Assembly: GCA_944324165.1 (NCBI GenBank)
Contig: CALUVG010000011.1
Coordinates: forward strand, 1 to 64,000
Direction: 5' to 3'
From: Candidatus Gastranaerophilales bacterium
GTDB lineage: Bacteria; Cyanobacteriota; Vampirovibrionia; Gastranaerophilales; Gastranaerophilaceae
Length of the DNA: 64,000 nt
The notes under the pieces are model-generated. The model did no database searches. It worked only from the letters and a program-made list of their open reading frames with translations, and was not told the origin of the DNA. The position numbers were made by a program, and so were the translations under genes. Shown in pieces: positions 34,108 through 43,746 of this stretch (position 1 is its first letter; each line of letters opens with the position of its first letter).

Positions 34108-35854
34108 TCATTTCGTGTGCTTCTTCGCATTCAGGAAACGCATCTACGATTTTGTCTAGTTTTTCTAATGCCTTGTCATTTTCGCCGAGTTTTTCAAGAC
34201 AACGAGCACTGCTTAAAAGCAGATTTAAATTCAGAGGGTTTTGCTCAAGCATTTTTTCAAAAATTGTGTTTGCCTGAGCGTAATTTCCCAATTCAAAATA
34301 GCAAAGTCCTAAAAGATTTTCAACATCGTGGGTCTTTTTTGTTTCAAAAGAGGCTATTAAATACCTTTTTGCTTCTTCATAATCCTTTGTTAAATATTTG
34401 ATTTTACCTGCTATATAGCTGAAGAAACTATCGTTAGGGGAATGTTCAAGAGCATGTTCAATCTGTTCCCAGGCTTTATCAAAATCCTGTAGTAAAATTT
34501 TGTTTAATGCAGAGAAAGCGAGAGCATTTGCATTATGCTGTTCTTTTTCCAGAGCTTTTTGATAGTATTCATCAGCCTTTTTGAAATCGGTTGTGGCATG
34601 AAGATAGTTTGCATATTCAAAAAGTATTGAAAAATTATCCGGTGCAAGTTCAAGAGCTTTTTTAAATTCATCCTCTGAATAATCAAAAAGGCGTTTGGAA
34701 AGATAAATTACACCAAGATCTTTATGTGCCTGAGCAAAATCAGGATTTAAATCAATAACTTTTTTAAGAATTCTTTCAGCTTTATCCATATCATTTGTCA
34801 TTACACAGACATGTGCAAATTCATAATATAACTCATGGGATACATTGCCCATAATTATAATACGTTCATATATATCTTTTGCTTTTAGCGGCTGCCCTAT
34901 TTTTAAGTAAAGGTTGGCTAATTTTTGTGCCATAGTTACGGATTTGGGATTAAGCATTACCAGATGAGCAAGAATACCTATTGCCATATCAAGTTTGCCG
35001 ACCATTTCGTAGCATATTGCCAGATTATATTGATAATTTGGCTTATCCGGATGGTGTGCGGTTAAAATTTTATAATGCTTGATTGCATTTTCATAATCTT
35101 CTGCTTTAACTTCAGATAACGCCATTGCAATAAGATAAGAATCTTGCGGTTCCAAATCATATGCAAGTTGAAAGTAGACGCAGGCCTGTTTGTGTTTGTT
35201 TTGAATTTGCAGAATTGAGGCAATATTGTAATATGTAATGGAATTTGTGTCATCTAATTCTGCGGCTTTTATAAAATTATCGTAAGCTTTTTCAAGGTTT
35301 CCTATAGTTACGTATGATGTACCGAGATTATTATAAAGTTGTGCGTGATCAGGATTTAGTTCAAGTGCTTTTTCCAGATAATATACGCTTTCTTCGAATT
35401 TTCTCATAGACATATAAGCAGTACCGATGATATAGAAGATAGTGTAATCATCCTGAGAAAATTGTATAGCCTGCTTGCCTAATTCAATAGCTTTTTCCGG
35501 TTCCTTGTTTTTAACGTAAATAATACAGAGACACTTATAGGCTTCTAAATAGTTTTCGCGTAATGCAATGACTTTTTCGTAAGCAGGAATTGCGTGCAGA
35601 TAATCGTCAAGATTGTCATAGCAATTTGCAAGATAAAACCAGCTTGCGGCATCATCAGGACAGTATTTTACAACAGTTTCAAAGACATTTCTGCCGGCTT
35701 CAAAATCATCAAGATTTACATAGCACAATCCTAAAAGTTTGAGTGCTTCGTGGTCTTTTTCATCATCTTCAATAATTTGTTCAAGATTGGCAATTGCTTC
35801 TTGAAATTTTTTTTCGGCTATTAAATTTTGTATATTATCCAAAGTCATTTCCAT
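34091..35854 (-). CDS. tetratricopeptide-repeat protein
   Basis: This protein of about 587 residues consists almost entirely of TPR units of 34 residues (for example YLEKALELNPDHAQLYNNLG, FKKALELAPDNFSILFEYAN). They form a superhelical protein-binding scaffold. No signal peptide or catalytic domain is seen, so it is probably cytoplasmic. ATG 35854 is chosen because a good promoter ends 7 bases upstream, and the longer frame reads through that promoter. The partner is unknown; a link to pilus or cell-envelope assembly is only suggested by position. Confidence 0.9.
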   Translation of the reverse strand: MEMTLDNIQNLIAEKKFQEAIANLEQIIEDDEKDHEALKLLGLCYVNLDDFEAGRNVFETVVKYCPDDAASWFYLANCYDNLDDYLHAIPAYEKVIALRENYLEAYKCLCIIYVKNKEPEKAIELGKQAIQFSQDDYTIFYIIGTAYMSMRKFEESVYYLEKALELNPDHAQLYNNLGTSYVTIGNLEKAYDNFIKAAELDDTNSITYYNIASILQIQNKHKQACVYFQLAYDLEPQDSYLIAMALSEVKAEDYENAIKHYKILTAHHPDKPNYQYNLAICYEMVGKLDMAIGILAHLVMLNPKSVTMAQKLANLYLKIGQPLKAKDIYERIIIMGNVSHELYYEFAHVCVMTNDMDKAERILKKVIDLNPDFAQAHKDLGVIYLSKRLFDYSEDEFKKALELAPDNFSILFEYANYLHATTDFKKADEYYQKALEKEQHNANALAFSALNKILLQDFDKAWEQIEHALEHSPNDSFFSYIAGKIKYLTKDYEEAKRYLIASFETKKTHDVENLLGLCYFELGNYAQANTIFEKMLEQNPLNLNLLLSSARCLEKLGENDKALEKLDKIVDAFPECEEAHEMIRRLS

Positions 35855-35861
35855 AACAAAT

Positions 35862-35890
35862 ATTATAGCAGGAACTGGACAAATTCGCAA
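35862..35890 (-). promoter_or_regulatory. sigma-70-type promoter of the TPR gene, leaderless
   Basis: On the minus strand TTGCGA, 17-bp spacer, extended TGC-TATAAT, then 7 bases to ATG at 35854. mnmE on the plus strand also has TGCTAATGT 6 bases before its ATG. Confidence 0.6.
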
Positions 35891-35911
35891 ATATTGTGCT
35901 AATGTAAATGT

Positions 35912-37249
35912 ATGAACATTTTGCAGGAATTTGATACAATAACAGCAATAGCGACCCCAATAGGTACTGGTGGAGTCGGTGTAATAAGAATATCCGGCGA
36001 TAAAAGTTTCGAGATTATTGAAAAAATTTTTTCTAAAAAAAATCTTGAGACCGGAAGGATATCACACGGCTGGATTGTTGAGGGTGATAAAAAAATAGAT
36101 GAAGTTTTAGTTTTGCCGTTTAGAAATCCAAATAGTTACACCGGTGAGGATGTTATTGAAATACATTGCCATGGGGGAATTAATGTAGTAAGAAATATTC
36201 TGGATTTAGTTTTGAAAAACGGTGCAAGAATTGCTGAGCGCGGAGAGTTTACTAAGCGTGCATTTCTTAATAAAAAAATGGATCTGTCTCAGGCAGAAGC
36301 TGTTGCTGATTTAATCCATGCAAAAACGAAAAATTTTGCAAAACAATCTGCCAAAAATTTATCAGGAGTTTTGGGTGAAAAAATTAAAGAAATAAGGACG
36401 GATATTTTTAATGTTCTTTCAAAAATTATAGCCGGTATTGATTTTCCTGAAGATGTTGCAGAACCTGAGTATTCCTATATCATTGCGGAATTTGAAAGGG
36501 CATTGAATAAAATTGACAAAATTCTTGCAGGGGCAAAATCTTCGGATATTTTAAGACAGGGGGTAAAAATTGCAATTGTAGGCAAACCTAATGTTGGTAA
36601 ATCTTCTCTTTTTAATACCTTGTTAAATGTTGAACGTGCAATTGTTACTGATATAGCCGGAACTACACGTGATGTTTTGAAAGAAAATTTAGACTGGGAT
36701 ATCGCAATTACTCTTATTGATACAGCAGGTATACGGGATAATGAAGATGTTGGAAAAGTTGAAGAAATAGGTATTGAATATTCTAAGCAGTCAGCGGAAG
36801 ATGCAGATTTAGTTCTGTTTTTATATGATGTTTCTACAGGCATGAAAGAGGAAGATAAAGCTATTCTGGATTTGGTTAAAAATAAAAAACATTTGGTCGT
36901 GGCAAACAAGGCTGATCTTGTTCAGGCAGTATCTTCTGAGGAAGAAATTTTAATATCTACAAAAACTGGATATGGCATAGAAGATTTGAAATCTAAAATC
37001 AAAGAAATTGTTTATGATTTTTCTCCGGATGAAATGGAATATATTACAAACAGCCGTCAGCAGGATTGTCTTTCTAAATGCCGGGAAAGTCTAATTCAGG
37101 CTTTGACAGCCGCACAGTTGCATGAATTGCAGGATTTGATATCAATAGATTTGAAAACTGCACTCTTATATCTGGATGAAATAACCGGCGAAGTTGTAAC
37201 CGATGAAATTTTGAATAACATATTTGACCATTTTTGTATTGGTAAGTAA
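35912..37249 (+). CDS. mnmE: tRNA uridine-5-carboxymethylaminomethyl modification GTPase
   Basis: The 445-residue protein has the folate-binding N-terminal domain (ITAIATPIGTGGVGVIRISG), the helical domain, and a G domain with GKPNVGKSSLFN (G1, near 224), TDIAGTTRDV (G2), DTAG (G3) and NKAD (G4). It ends with the catalytic CIGK motif. MnmE with MnmG modifies the wobble uridine of several tRNAs. The length is normal for the family. It ends one base before the convergent rsmD stop. mnmG is not in the window. Confidence 0.97.
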   Translation: MNILQEFDTITAIATPIGTGGVGVIRISGDKSFEIIEKIFSKKNLETGRISHGWIVEGDKKIDEVLVLPFRNPNSYTGEDVIEIHCHGGINVVRNILDLVLKNGARIAERGEFTKRAFLNKKMDLSQAEAVADLIHAKTKNFAKQSAKNLSGVLGEKIKEIRTDIFNVLSKIIAGIDFPEDVAEPEYSYIIAEFERALNKIDKILAGAKSSDILRQGVKIAIVGKPNVGKSSLFNTLLNVERAIVTDIAGTTRDVLKENLDWDIAITLIDTAGIRDNEDVGKVEEIGIEYSKQSAEDADLVLFLYDVSTGMKEEDKAILDLVKNKKHLVVANKADLVQAVSSEEEILISTKTGYGIEDLKSKIKEIVYDFSPDEMEYITNSRQQDCLSKCRESLIQALTAAQLHELQDLISIDLKTALLYLDEITGEVVTDEILNNIFDHFCIGK

Positions 37250-37768
37250 TTATTCTTTTTCTAAAAAAGTTATTATTTTATCGCCGTAAGTTTTTTGTTT
37301 AATGACTTTATGATTATTGAATTCTATATTGTTTACATGTTCGAGAATAATAATTCCGTTTGCGATGTTTTTTATAGCTTCTAAACTTTTTTCATAAATC
37401 CCTGAAAAATACGGCGGATCAATAAAAATCACATCAAATTGTTTATTAAGACGCGAAACCGCTCTCAGGCTGTCTCCAATAATTAAATTCGGGGATTTTG
37501 AAAATTTTTTATAGTTTGATTTTATAATACCGGCAGCTTTGGGATTTTTTTCAATTGCATATACGTTTTCAAATCCTCTTGAAACAGCCTCCAGCCCCAT
37601 AATACCTGAACCTGCAAACATATCAAGAAAAGATTTGCCTTCAAAATCAATCATAGCCTGTAATGTGTTGAATATTCCCATACGCACTTTTGAAAGTGTC
37701 GGACGTGTTATATTCTCACCCGGTGCCGTAATTTTTTGTCCTTTGTATTTACCTGCGGTTATAATCAT
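37250..37768 (-). CDS. rsmD: 16S rRNA (guanine-966-N2) methyltransferase
   Basis: The 172-residue protein contains GKYKGQKITAPG near the start, FLDMFAGSGIMGLEAVSRG (SAM-binding motif I, near 45) and FDVIFIDPPYFSGIY (motif IV, DPPY, near 113). It matches RsmD, which methylates G966 of 16S rRNA during 30S assembly. Coding sequence abuts the end of mnmE. coaD, the frequent partner, is not adjacent. Confidence 0.93.
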   Translation of the reverse strand: MIITAGKYKGQKITAPGENITRPTLSKVRMGIFNTLQAMIDFEGKSFLDMFAGSGIMGLEAVSRGFENVYAIEKNPKAAGIIKSNYKKFSKSPNLIIGDSLRAVSRLNKQFDVIFIDPPYFSGIYEKSLEAIKNIANGIIILEHVNNIEFNNHKVIKQKTYGDKIITFLEKE

Positions 37769-37841
37769 ATGAACTATTTTACAATGAACATGATTTATTG
37801 TATAATTTTATATAGAGAGGCATATTTATGGAGAATTTCAG

Positions 37842-39146
37842 ATGAATTCCGAAAACAAAACTGATGTTATAGTTGTTGGCGGAGGACCTGCCGGTATTGC
37901 CGCAGCAATAACTGTGGCAAGAGGAGGCGGCAAGGTTGTTATGATTGAACGCGGAAAATTTTCCGGCAGCAAAAATATGTTTGGCGGAGCAATATACACT
38001 CAGCCGACAAAAGAAATTTTCCCTGATTTTGTAAAGACAGCCCCGTTAGAACGCCGGAATATTGAACATAAATATGCAATTCTTGCTGAAGATGAGTCTA
38101 CAGTTGTTTCTTACAAGAGTAAAAAATCAGAAGAGTATGGAAGTTATACTGTTATTCGCTCCAAATTTGACCGCTGGATGGCAGAAGAAGCGAAAAAAGC
38201 AGGTGTTTACATTGTTGAAGAAACAGTTGTAAAAGAACTACTTCTGGATGGCAAAAAAGTTGTCGGCGTAAAAACAGAACTTGAAGATTATTATGCTGAT
38301 GTTGTTGTGCTTGCGGACGGCGTGAATTCTTTGCTGGCAAAATCTATAGGATTACGTGAGGATATTCAGACTAAAGATGTAGCCTTAAGTGTTAAAGAAG
38401 TTATTAAACTGGACAGAGAAAAAATTAATGACAGATTTAATATCTCTGATGATGAAGGCTGTATATACGAAATTTTTGGCGGTCCAATGCTTGGAATGCT
38501 CGGACTTGGATTTATGTATACGAATAAAGACTCGGTTAGTATAGGCTTTGGATTGACATTGAACGAGCTTGTTGAAAAAGAAATTAAACCGTATGAAATG
38601 CTTGACAAACTGAAGGCACATCCCACAATTGCTCCTTTGATTAAAGATGGTGAATTACTGGAGTATTCTGCTCATTTAATTCCTGAGGGCGGATATAAAA
38701 AACTGCCGCGGCTTTATTCAGACGGCGTTCTTGTTGTTGGAGACGCGGCAATGCTTGTCAATAATCTTCACTGGGAAGGAACAAATCTCGCGATGACAAG
38801 CGGTAAACTTGCCGGTGAGACAATTCTTATTGCCCTAAAAGAAAAAGATTTCTCCGCCTCAATGCTTTCACGTTATCAGAAAAAACTTGAAAATTCCTTT
38901 GTCTTGAAAGATTTAAAAACTTACAAAGATTTGATGGATGTGATGCATGATAGAAAAGAAGATTTTCTTGAATATTATCTTAAAAAAATCAACTCATTTT
39001 TTGCAATGTTTGTTTCCGTTGACAGTATCCCAAAAAGAAAAAAATATATTGATTTTATAAAAAGCATTTTTACCGACAGAAAATTTGCAGAATTGGGCAA
39101 AGATGCATATAATATAATTAAATTATTATGGGGAATTTTTAAATGA
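37842..39146 (+). CDS. fixC: FAD-dependent electron-transfer flavoprotein-quinone oxidoreductase, FixC-like
   Basis: The 434-residue protein has VIVVGGGPAGIAAAITVARG at residues 6 to 25 (FAD dinucleotide-binding GxGxxG/A), the FGGAIYTQPTKEIFPDF block typical of FixC/ETF-QO, and GDAAMLVNNLHWEGTNLAMTSG near 300 (second FAD motif). It takes electrons from an electron-transfer flavoprotein. The start has GGAG 8 bases upstream. The next gene, a FixX-like ferredoxin, overlaps by 4 bp, as in fixABCX operons. The flavoprotein subunits FixA/FixB are not nearby. Confidence 0.9.
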   Translation: MNSENKTDVIVVGGGPAGIAAAITVARGGGKVVMIERGKFSGSKNMFGGAIYTQPTKEIFPDFVKTAPLERRNIEHKYAILAEDESTVVSYKSKKSEEYGSYTVIRSKFDRWMAEEAKKAGVYIVEETVVKELLLDGKKVVGVKTELEDYYADVVVLADGVNSLLAKSIGLREDIQTKDVALSVKEVIKLDREKINDRFNISDDEGCIYEIFGGPMLGMLGLGFMYTNKDSVSIGFGLTLNELVEKEIKPYEMLDKLKAHPTIAPLIKDGELLEYSAHLIPEGGYKKLPRLYSDGVLVVGDAAMLVNNLHWEGTNLAMTSGKLAGETILIALKEKDFSASMLSRYQKKLENSFVLKDLKTYKDLMDVMHDRKEDFLEYYLKKINSFFAMFVSVDSIPKRKKYIDFIKSIFTDRKFAELGKDAYNIIKLLWGIFK

Positions 39147-39418
39147 GTATAGATGATAAACTTTCAACAGTAAAATATACAAGCGATATTTATTCGCATT
39201 TAAATCCGGACAATAAAGAATGCTTGAAATGTTTGTCAAAATGTTGTACAATTGTTTGTCCGGCAAATGTATATTCATGGGACAAGGAAAATAAAAAACT
39301 TATAGTTAATTATGAAAATTGTCTGGAATGCGGAGCTTGCCGTATTGCATGCGAAAAAAAATGCCTTAAGTGGGAATACCCGCGCGGTACAAAAGGTGTG
39401 ACATTCAAACAAGGATAA
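39143..39418 (+). CDS. fixX: FixX-like ferredoxin
   Basis: The 91-residue protein has cysteines in ECLKCLSKCCTIVCPANVY and ENCLECGACRIACEKKCLKW, the pattern of a FixX-type ferredoxin that docks on FixC. The reading overlaps the fixC stop by 4 bp, so the two are made together. The pair corresponds to the iron-sulphur and FAD parts of ETF-quinone oxidoreductase. Confidence 0.9.
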   Translation: MSIDDKLSTVKYTSDIYSHLNPDNKECLKCLSKCCTIVCPANVYSWDKENKKLIVNYENCLECGACRIACEKKCLKWEYPRGTKGVTFKQG

Positions 39419-39444
39419 TATGTTATATAAAGGAGAATTAGAAG

Positions 39445-39831
39445 ATGAAAGAAGTTTACAGTAACAAACAACGCCGCTGGTATGACAAAGATCCTGTTTT
39501 ATCACAGGCGGTTAAGACACTTGAAGAAACTGATGATGAGACGCAAATTCGTATAGCTTTGAATTTGATTAAAATTATCATTGAACACAATATTGAAGAA
39601 GAAAAATTTGAAGCTGTAGAAGATATTATTAATGCCGTAGGGTCAGGCTTAGACGACAACCGCAAAGGTCGCTGGTATGACATAGATTCTACATTACGAA
39701 CAGCAATGAATATGCTGCACAATTGTCCGGAATCTACACAAAAAATCATCGCAAAAGAAATGGCAAAAATGGTGGTTGATAAAATAAAAGTTAACGAAGA
39801 CGAAGAAGACGACGAAAATATAGAAGAATAA
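39445..39831 (+). CDS. hypothetical protein with internal duplication
   Basis: The 128-residue acidic protein starts after AAAGGAG. It contains two copies of a helical unit of about 60 residues, opening with RRWYDKDPVLSQAVKTLEE (from residue 10) and GRWYDIDSTLRTAMNMLHN (from residue 75), offset 65 residues. The second half ends in an Asp/Glu-rich tail. No family with a known function is recognised. It lies 26 bp after fixX, so co-transcription is possible. An intrinsic terminator follows. Confidence 0.8.
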   Translation: MKEVYSNKQRRWYDKDPVLSQAVKTLEETDDETQIRIALNLIKIIIEHNIEEEKFEAVEDIINAVGSGLDDNRKGRWYDIDSTLRTAMNMLHNCPESTQKIIAKEMAKMVVDKIKVNEDEEDDENIEE

Positions 39832-39859
39832 TCCTTGACGGTTTGTATTATTCACTTTT

Positions 39860-39888
39860 AAAAACAGAGTTTTTATAACTCTGTTTTT
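39860..39888. terminator. bidirectional intrinsic terminator
   Basis: AAAAACAGAGTT / AACTCTGTTTTT, 12-bp stem with a 5-nt loop. It overlaps the last codons of the convergent cysE. Confidence 0.85.
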
Positions 39889-40550
39889 CCTTTTGCGTCG
39901 TCAAGTTTTATTATTTTTTCTTTTAATTCCAAAACTTCATATTTCAGTCTGTTTAATTCGCATTTTACAGGATCAGGAATACGGTTATGCATAAGAACGC
40001 CGTTTTCATCTCTTATTTTTCTGTGTACTATCCGTCCGGGTACACCCACTACCGTAGAATATTCAGGTACATCTTCAATGACAACCGAACCTGCACCTAC
40101 ACGAACATAATTACCAAGTGTAATATTACCTAAAACTTTTGCTCCTGCTCCGACAATTACGCCTTTGCCGAGAGTAGGGTGGCGTTTGCCGTGTTCTTTG
40201 CCTGTGCCGCCTAAAGTTACCTGCTGATAGATAAGAACATCATCTCCGATTACGGTTGTTTCGCCAATTACAACGCCTTCACCGTGATCTATAAAAAATC
40301 TGCGTCCAATTTTTGCAGCAGGATGTATTTCAATTCCCGTAACTATTCTGGTAATATATGAGATTATGCGCGGAATTAACGGAATATGCCATTTGTACAA
40401 TCTATGGGCAAAACGATATGCTATAAGTGCGTGTAATCCCGGATAACACAAAATTACTTCCAAAAGATTATTTGCGGCCGGATCTTTGTCGTAAATTACC
40501 TGAATATCTTCTTTTACTTTTGTTATTCCGCGTTTTAGTATTTTAAACAT
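39873..40550 (-). CDS. cysE: serine O-acetyltransferase
   Basis: The 225-residue protein has the CysE helical N-terminus (CYPGLHALIAYRFAHRLYKW) and a left-handed beta-helix of hexapeptide repeats (EIHPAAKIGRRFFIDHGEGV, VIGETTVIGDDVLIYQQVTL, GGTGKEHGKRHPTLGKGV). The catalytic His-Asp environment DHGEGVVIG is intact. It makes O-acetylserine for cysteine synthesis. The length fits the short class lacking the N-terminal extension. cysK is not adjacent. It follows tyrS by 31 bp on the same strand. Confidence 0.96.
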   Translation of the reverse strand: MFKILKRGITKVKEDIQVIYDKDPAANNLLEVILCYPGLHALIAYRFAHRLYKWHIPLIPRIISYITRIVTGIEIHPAAKIGRRFFIDHGEGVVIGETTVIGDDVLIYQQVTLGGTGKEHGKRHPTLGKGVIVGAGAKVLGNITLGNYVRVGAGSVVIEDVPEYSTVVGVPGRIVHRKIRDENGVLMHNRIPDPVKCELNRLKYEVLELKEKIIKLDDAKGKTEL

Positions 40551-40581
40551 TTTTCCCCCGTCAGATTAAAACGGATTTAAT

Positions 40582-41802
40582 TTATTTTACAAGCTTGGCA
40601 AATTTTCTTTTACCTGCTTGTAATACTACACTCTCCTCAAAATTCAGGGTATAGTTCATATCGGCAATTTTTTCGCCGTCTATTTTTACTCCGCCGCCTT
40701 GAATTAGACGTTTTGCCTCGCCTTTGCTCTGTACAAAATTCAATTCTAAAAGTAAATCAAGAATACCCTTGCCGTTTTCAACCTTTACTTCAGGAATATC
40801 TTCAGGAATTCCTTTATTTGAAACAACATTTATAAATTCCTGTTGAGCATGATCTGCCTCTTCTATGCCATGATATTCTTCGGTTATCATATGTGCCAGT
40901 TTGAGTTTTAAATCACGTGGATTTATTTCCGGATTTTTAAGTTTTTCTTCAATATCTTTTAGTTCTTCATCCGTTACATCGGTTAAAAGCGTGAAATATT
41001 TCAGGATTAGCGTGTCCGGAATACTCATTAGTTTGCCAAACATATCTTTAGCACTGTCAGTTAAAGAAATGCAGTGTTCAGGATAAGTTTTGGACATTTT
41101 AACCAGCCCGTCAGTCCCTTCTATGAGCGGTAAAAGCATAACCATTTGAGGATATTTTTTGCCGTAAGCTTCTTGAATTTGACGACCTAAAAGAGTATTA
41201 AATCTTTGATCAGTACCGCCGAGTTCAATATCAGCATCAATCACAACAGAATCATATGCCTGCATTAGCGGATAGAAAAATTCATGGACAGAAATAGGGC
41301 GTCCTTCAGCATAACGTTTTGCAAAATCGTCGCGTGTCATCATTTGTGCAACTGTCATTTGTGCAGCAAGTTTCAACAAATCGGTGAAACTCATTTTATG
41401 CAGCCAATCTGCATTATTTACAACTTCGGCTTTATTTACATCAACTACCTTAGACATTTGTTCAAAGTAGGATTTTGCATTTTCTTCAACTTGTTCTTTT
41501 GTCAGAGAAGGACGGGTTTCGGATTTGCCTGAAGGATCACCTACCATTGCTGTTGCTCCGCCGACAATTAAAACAACTTTATGCCCGAGTTTTTGAAACT
41601 CTCTCAATTTTCGCATAACTACAGTATGCCCGAGATGCAAATCAGGTCTTGTAGGGTCCATACCCAGTTTTACCCTTAACGGAGTATTTGTATCATTTGC
41701 GTGCTGCAATTTTACTGCCAGTTCTTCAATTCCGCCAGGCAAAATTTCTGCACCGCGGGACAATTTTTTTGCCTGTTCTATAAATTCTTCTCTTATTTCC
41801 AC
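40582..41802 (-). CDS. tyrS: tyrosyl-tRNA synthetase
   Basis: The 406-residue class I synthetase has KLGMDPTRPDLHLGHTVVMR near residue 41 (HLGH signature), a Tyr-binding VIDADIELGGTDQRFN segment near 190, and KMSKTYPEH near 238 (KMSKS signature). The C-terminal S4-like RNA-binding domain includes FVQSKGEAKRLIQGGGVKIDG. The length and HLGH/KMSKT variant fit the TyrZ-like branch found in many bacteria. No T-box leader is seen in the short upstream gap. It starts after AAAGGAGAAAAAT. Confidence 0.97.
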   Translation of the reverse strand: MEIREEFIEQAKKLSRGAEILPGGIEELAVKLQHANDTNTPLRVKLGMDPTRPDLHLGHTVVMRKLREFQKLGHKVVLIVGGATAMVGDPSGKSETRPSLTKEQVEENAKSYFEQMSKVVDVNKAEVVNNADWLHKMSFTDLLKLAAQMTVAQMMTRDDFAKRYAEGRPISVHEFFYPLMQAYDSVVIDADIELGGTDQRFNTLLGRQIQEAYGKKYPQMVMLLPLIEGTDGLVKMSKTYPEHCISLTDSAKDMFGKLMSIPDTLILKYFTLLTDVTDEELKDIEEKLKNPEINPRDLKLKLAHMITEEYHGIEEADHAQQEFINVVSNKGIPEDIPEVKVENGKGILDLLLELNFVQSKGEAKRLIQGGGVKIDGEKIADMNYTLNFEESVVLQAGKRKFAKLVK

Positions 41803-41874
41803 AATATTTTTCTCCTTTAGTAAAAATATTATATCATAAATATTTTTATTAGTTATATTGCGTAAAATAATCGG

Positions 41875-42783
41875 TTATATTTCAGAATTTAGTCTTTTAA
41901 ATTTGTTTTCGGGGATTTGCGCAAAAATAATTGCCGAAAACATTATTACACATCCGGCTATTTCTTTTATAGAAAGAGTTTCTCCTAAAAGTACCATACC
42001 GCCGAGTACTGCAAAGACTGCCTCGCTGCTTAATAGTAATGTTGCAAGAACAGGATGTGTTGCTTTGTGCCCGAAAATTTGTAATGTATAGGCAACTCCT
42101 GTGACAACTATGCCAATAAAAAGAATAGGTTTCCAACCCGCGATAATGCTTGATAATGTCGGATTTTCAAACAGGAACATAAATGGCAGCGACAATATAC
42201 CGGCAATAAGAAATTGTATGCTGGAAAGTTTTAGGGCACTGGCTTTTTTAGAATAGTGGCTGACTATTATTATATGCAGCGCAAAGAAAAACGCACTTAT
42301 AAGTAAAAATATATCCCAGACTTCAAACTGCATTGTGCCTTTTGCGCATAACAGATACAATCCGACAAGCGCTGCGACAATACTTATTTGAACATGAGTT
42401 TGCAGTTTATGTTTCAAAAATATCGCAATTATTGGTACAAAAAGTATGTATAAAGAGGTAATAAATCCTGCTTTTCCTGCCTGAGCATAAATCATACAGT
42501 ACTGATTTATTGTAAATGCAATAAACAAAACAAAACCGGCTAAAGTTCCTCCTTTTATCAATTCACGTGTGGAGTAATGTTTTGACTTATGAGGGGTAAT
42601 TTTTCCTGCAAGAAATATAAGCGGCAAAAGACAAAAACTGCCTATAAAACAGCGTACGGTATTAAATGTCAGCGGACCAACATATACCATACCGATTTTT
42701 TGTGCAACAAATGACAGACCGGATATAAATGCAGTCAACAATAACGCCATAATACAATACAATCTCATATGTGCAATTTTCAT
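41875..42783 (-). CDS. EamA-family (DMT) transporter
   Basis: The 302-residue membrane protein has about ten predicted spans in two EamA repeats. The second repeat includes AYTLQIFGHKATHPVLATLL followed by LLSSEAVFAVLGGMVLLGE, typical of RhaT/YdcZ-type metabolite exporters. The substrate cannot be told from sequence. It lies 95 bp after the DUF3737 gene on the same strand and may be co-transcribed with the LysR-linked operon or be separate. Confidence 0.9.
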   Translation of the reverse strand: MKIAHMRLYCIMALLLTAFISGLSFVAQKIGMVYVGPLTFNTVRCFIGSFCLLPLIFLAGKITPHKSKHYSTRELIKGGTLAGFVLFIAFTINQYCMIYAQAGKAGFITSLYILFVPIIAIFLKHKLQTHVQISIVAALVGLYLLCAKGTMQFEVWDIFLLISAFFFALHIIIVSHYSKKASALKLSSIQFLIAGILSLPFMFLFENPTLSSIIAGWKPILFIGIVVTGVAYTLQIFGHKATHPVLATLLLSSEAVFAVLGGMVLLGETLSIKEIAGCVIMFSAIIFAQIPENKFKRLNSEI

Positions 42784-42878
42784 AATCCACCTCTCTATAA
42801 TATCATACTAAGCTATATGAAAATTAAGTCAAGTGGTGTTATCATAATCAAAGGTACGCCTGTTTTGTATTTATTCCG

Positions 42879-43721
42879 CTATTGTCGGATTTTTACAATC
42901 CCTGTGCATTTCATAATTGCGTCTTCTCTTATAATTTCGCCCACGGAATCTGCAATAATCTCTCCGGATTTTGGATTTTTTACAGAAACAATATGTCCTT
43001 TGATATCGGCTTTTACATCAGAATATTCAAAAGACAAATCAGTATCTTGCATTTCGCAATTAATTAGTTCAAGATTTTTGCAATAGCATAGAGGCTGTGT
43101 GCCGATAATTTTACAATTAATGAATTTCAAATTTTCACTAAACCAACCCAAATATTCGCCTTTAACAACAGAATTCTCTACGAGAATATTTTTGCTGTGC
43201 CAGAATGCATCTTTAGTATCCAGTTCGGAATTTTTGATATGAAGATTTTTCATATACTGAAAAGAATATTTGCCTGTCATTTTTAAATTTTCTATCTCAA
43301 CATTGCTTGATGCAAACAAAAAATACATGGAATCTATTTGAGAATTTGAAATATTTAAATTTTTGCATCTCCAGCCAAATTCAGGGGAGGCGATATTACA
43401 GTTATTGACAGAAATATTTTTGCATTCTCTGAGACATTTTATCCCGTCAATTCTGCAATTTTCTATTGAGCCGTCTTTAGAATACCATATCGGGGCTCTT
43501 GTTTTATCGTCAAGTGTTGAATGTATAAGGGTAAATTTCTTTGCATGCCACATAGGATACCGTAGTGAAAATGAACAGTCCTTTACTATATAATTTCGGC
43601 ATTCTTTTAAGACTGATTCTCCATCTGCCGGTCCTTCAAATTTGCATTGTACAACCTCAGTATTCCTTAGGTTATACAATGAACGTTCTGCATCAAAGAT
43701 TTGATTTTCAATCTTTTTCAT
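42879..43721 (-). CDS. DUF3737 right-handed beta-helix-like protein
   Basis: The 280-residue protein begins with the characteristic FDAERSLYNLRNTEVVQCKF block and GPADGESVLKEC. It consists of repeating short strands with Asn, Cys and Ile ladders (ISVNNCNIASPEFGWRCKNL, KNLELINCEMQDTDL), as in pentapeptide-like or parallel beta-helix proteins. The family often travels with hydrolase and redox-stress genes under LysR regulators, which fits the neighbours here. The biochemical role is unknown. No signal peptide is seen, so it is probably cytoplasmic. Confidence 0.88.
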   Translation of the reverse strand: MKKIENQIFDAERSLYNLRNTEVVQCKFEGPADGESVLKECRNYIVKDCSFSLRYPMWHAKKFTLIHSTLDDKTRAPIWYSKDGSIENCRIDGIKCLRECKNISVNNCNIASPEFGWRCKNLNISNSQIDSMYFLFASSNVEIENLKMTGKYSFQYMKNLHIKNSELDTKDAFWHSKNILVENSVVKGEYLGWFSENLKFINCKIIGTQPLCYCKNLELINCEMQDTDLSFEYSDVKADIKGHIVSVKNPKSGEIIADSVGEIIREDAIMKCTGIVKIRQ

Positions 43722-43746
43722 AAAAACTTCCTTTTTATATTTTAAA

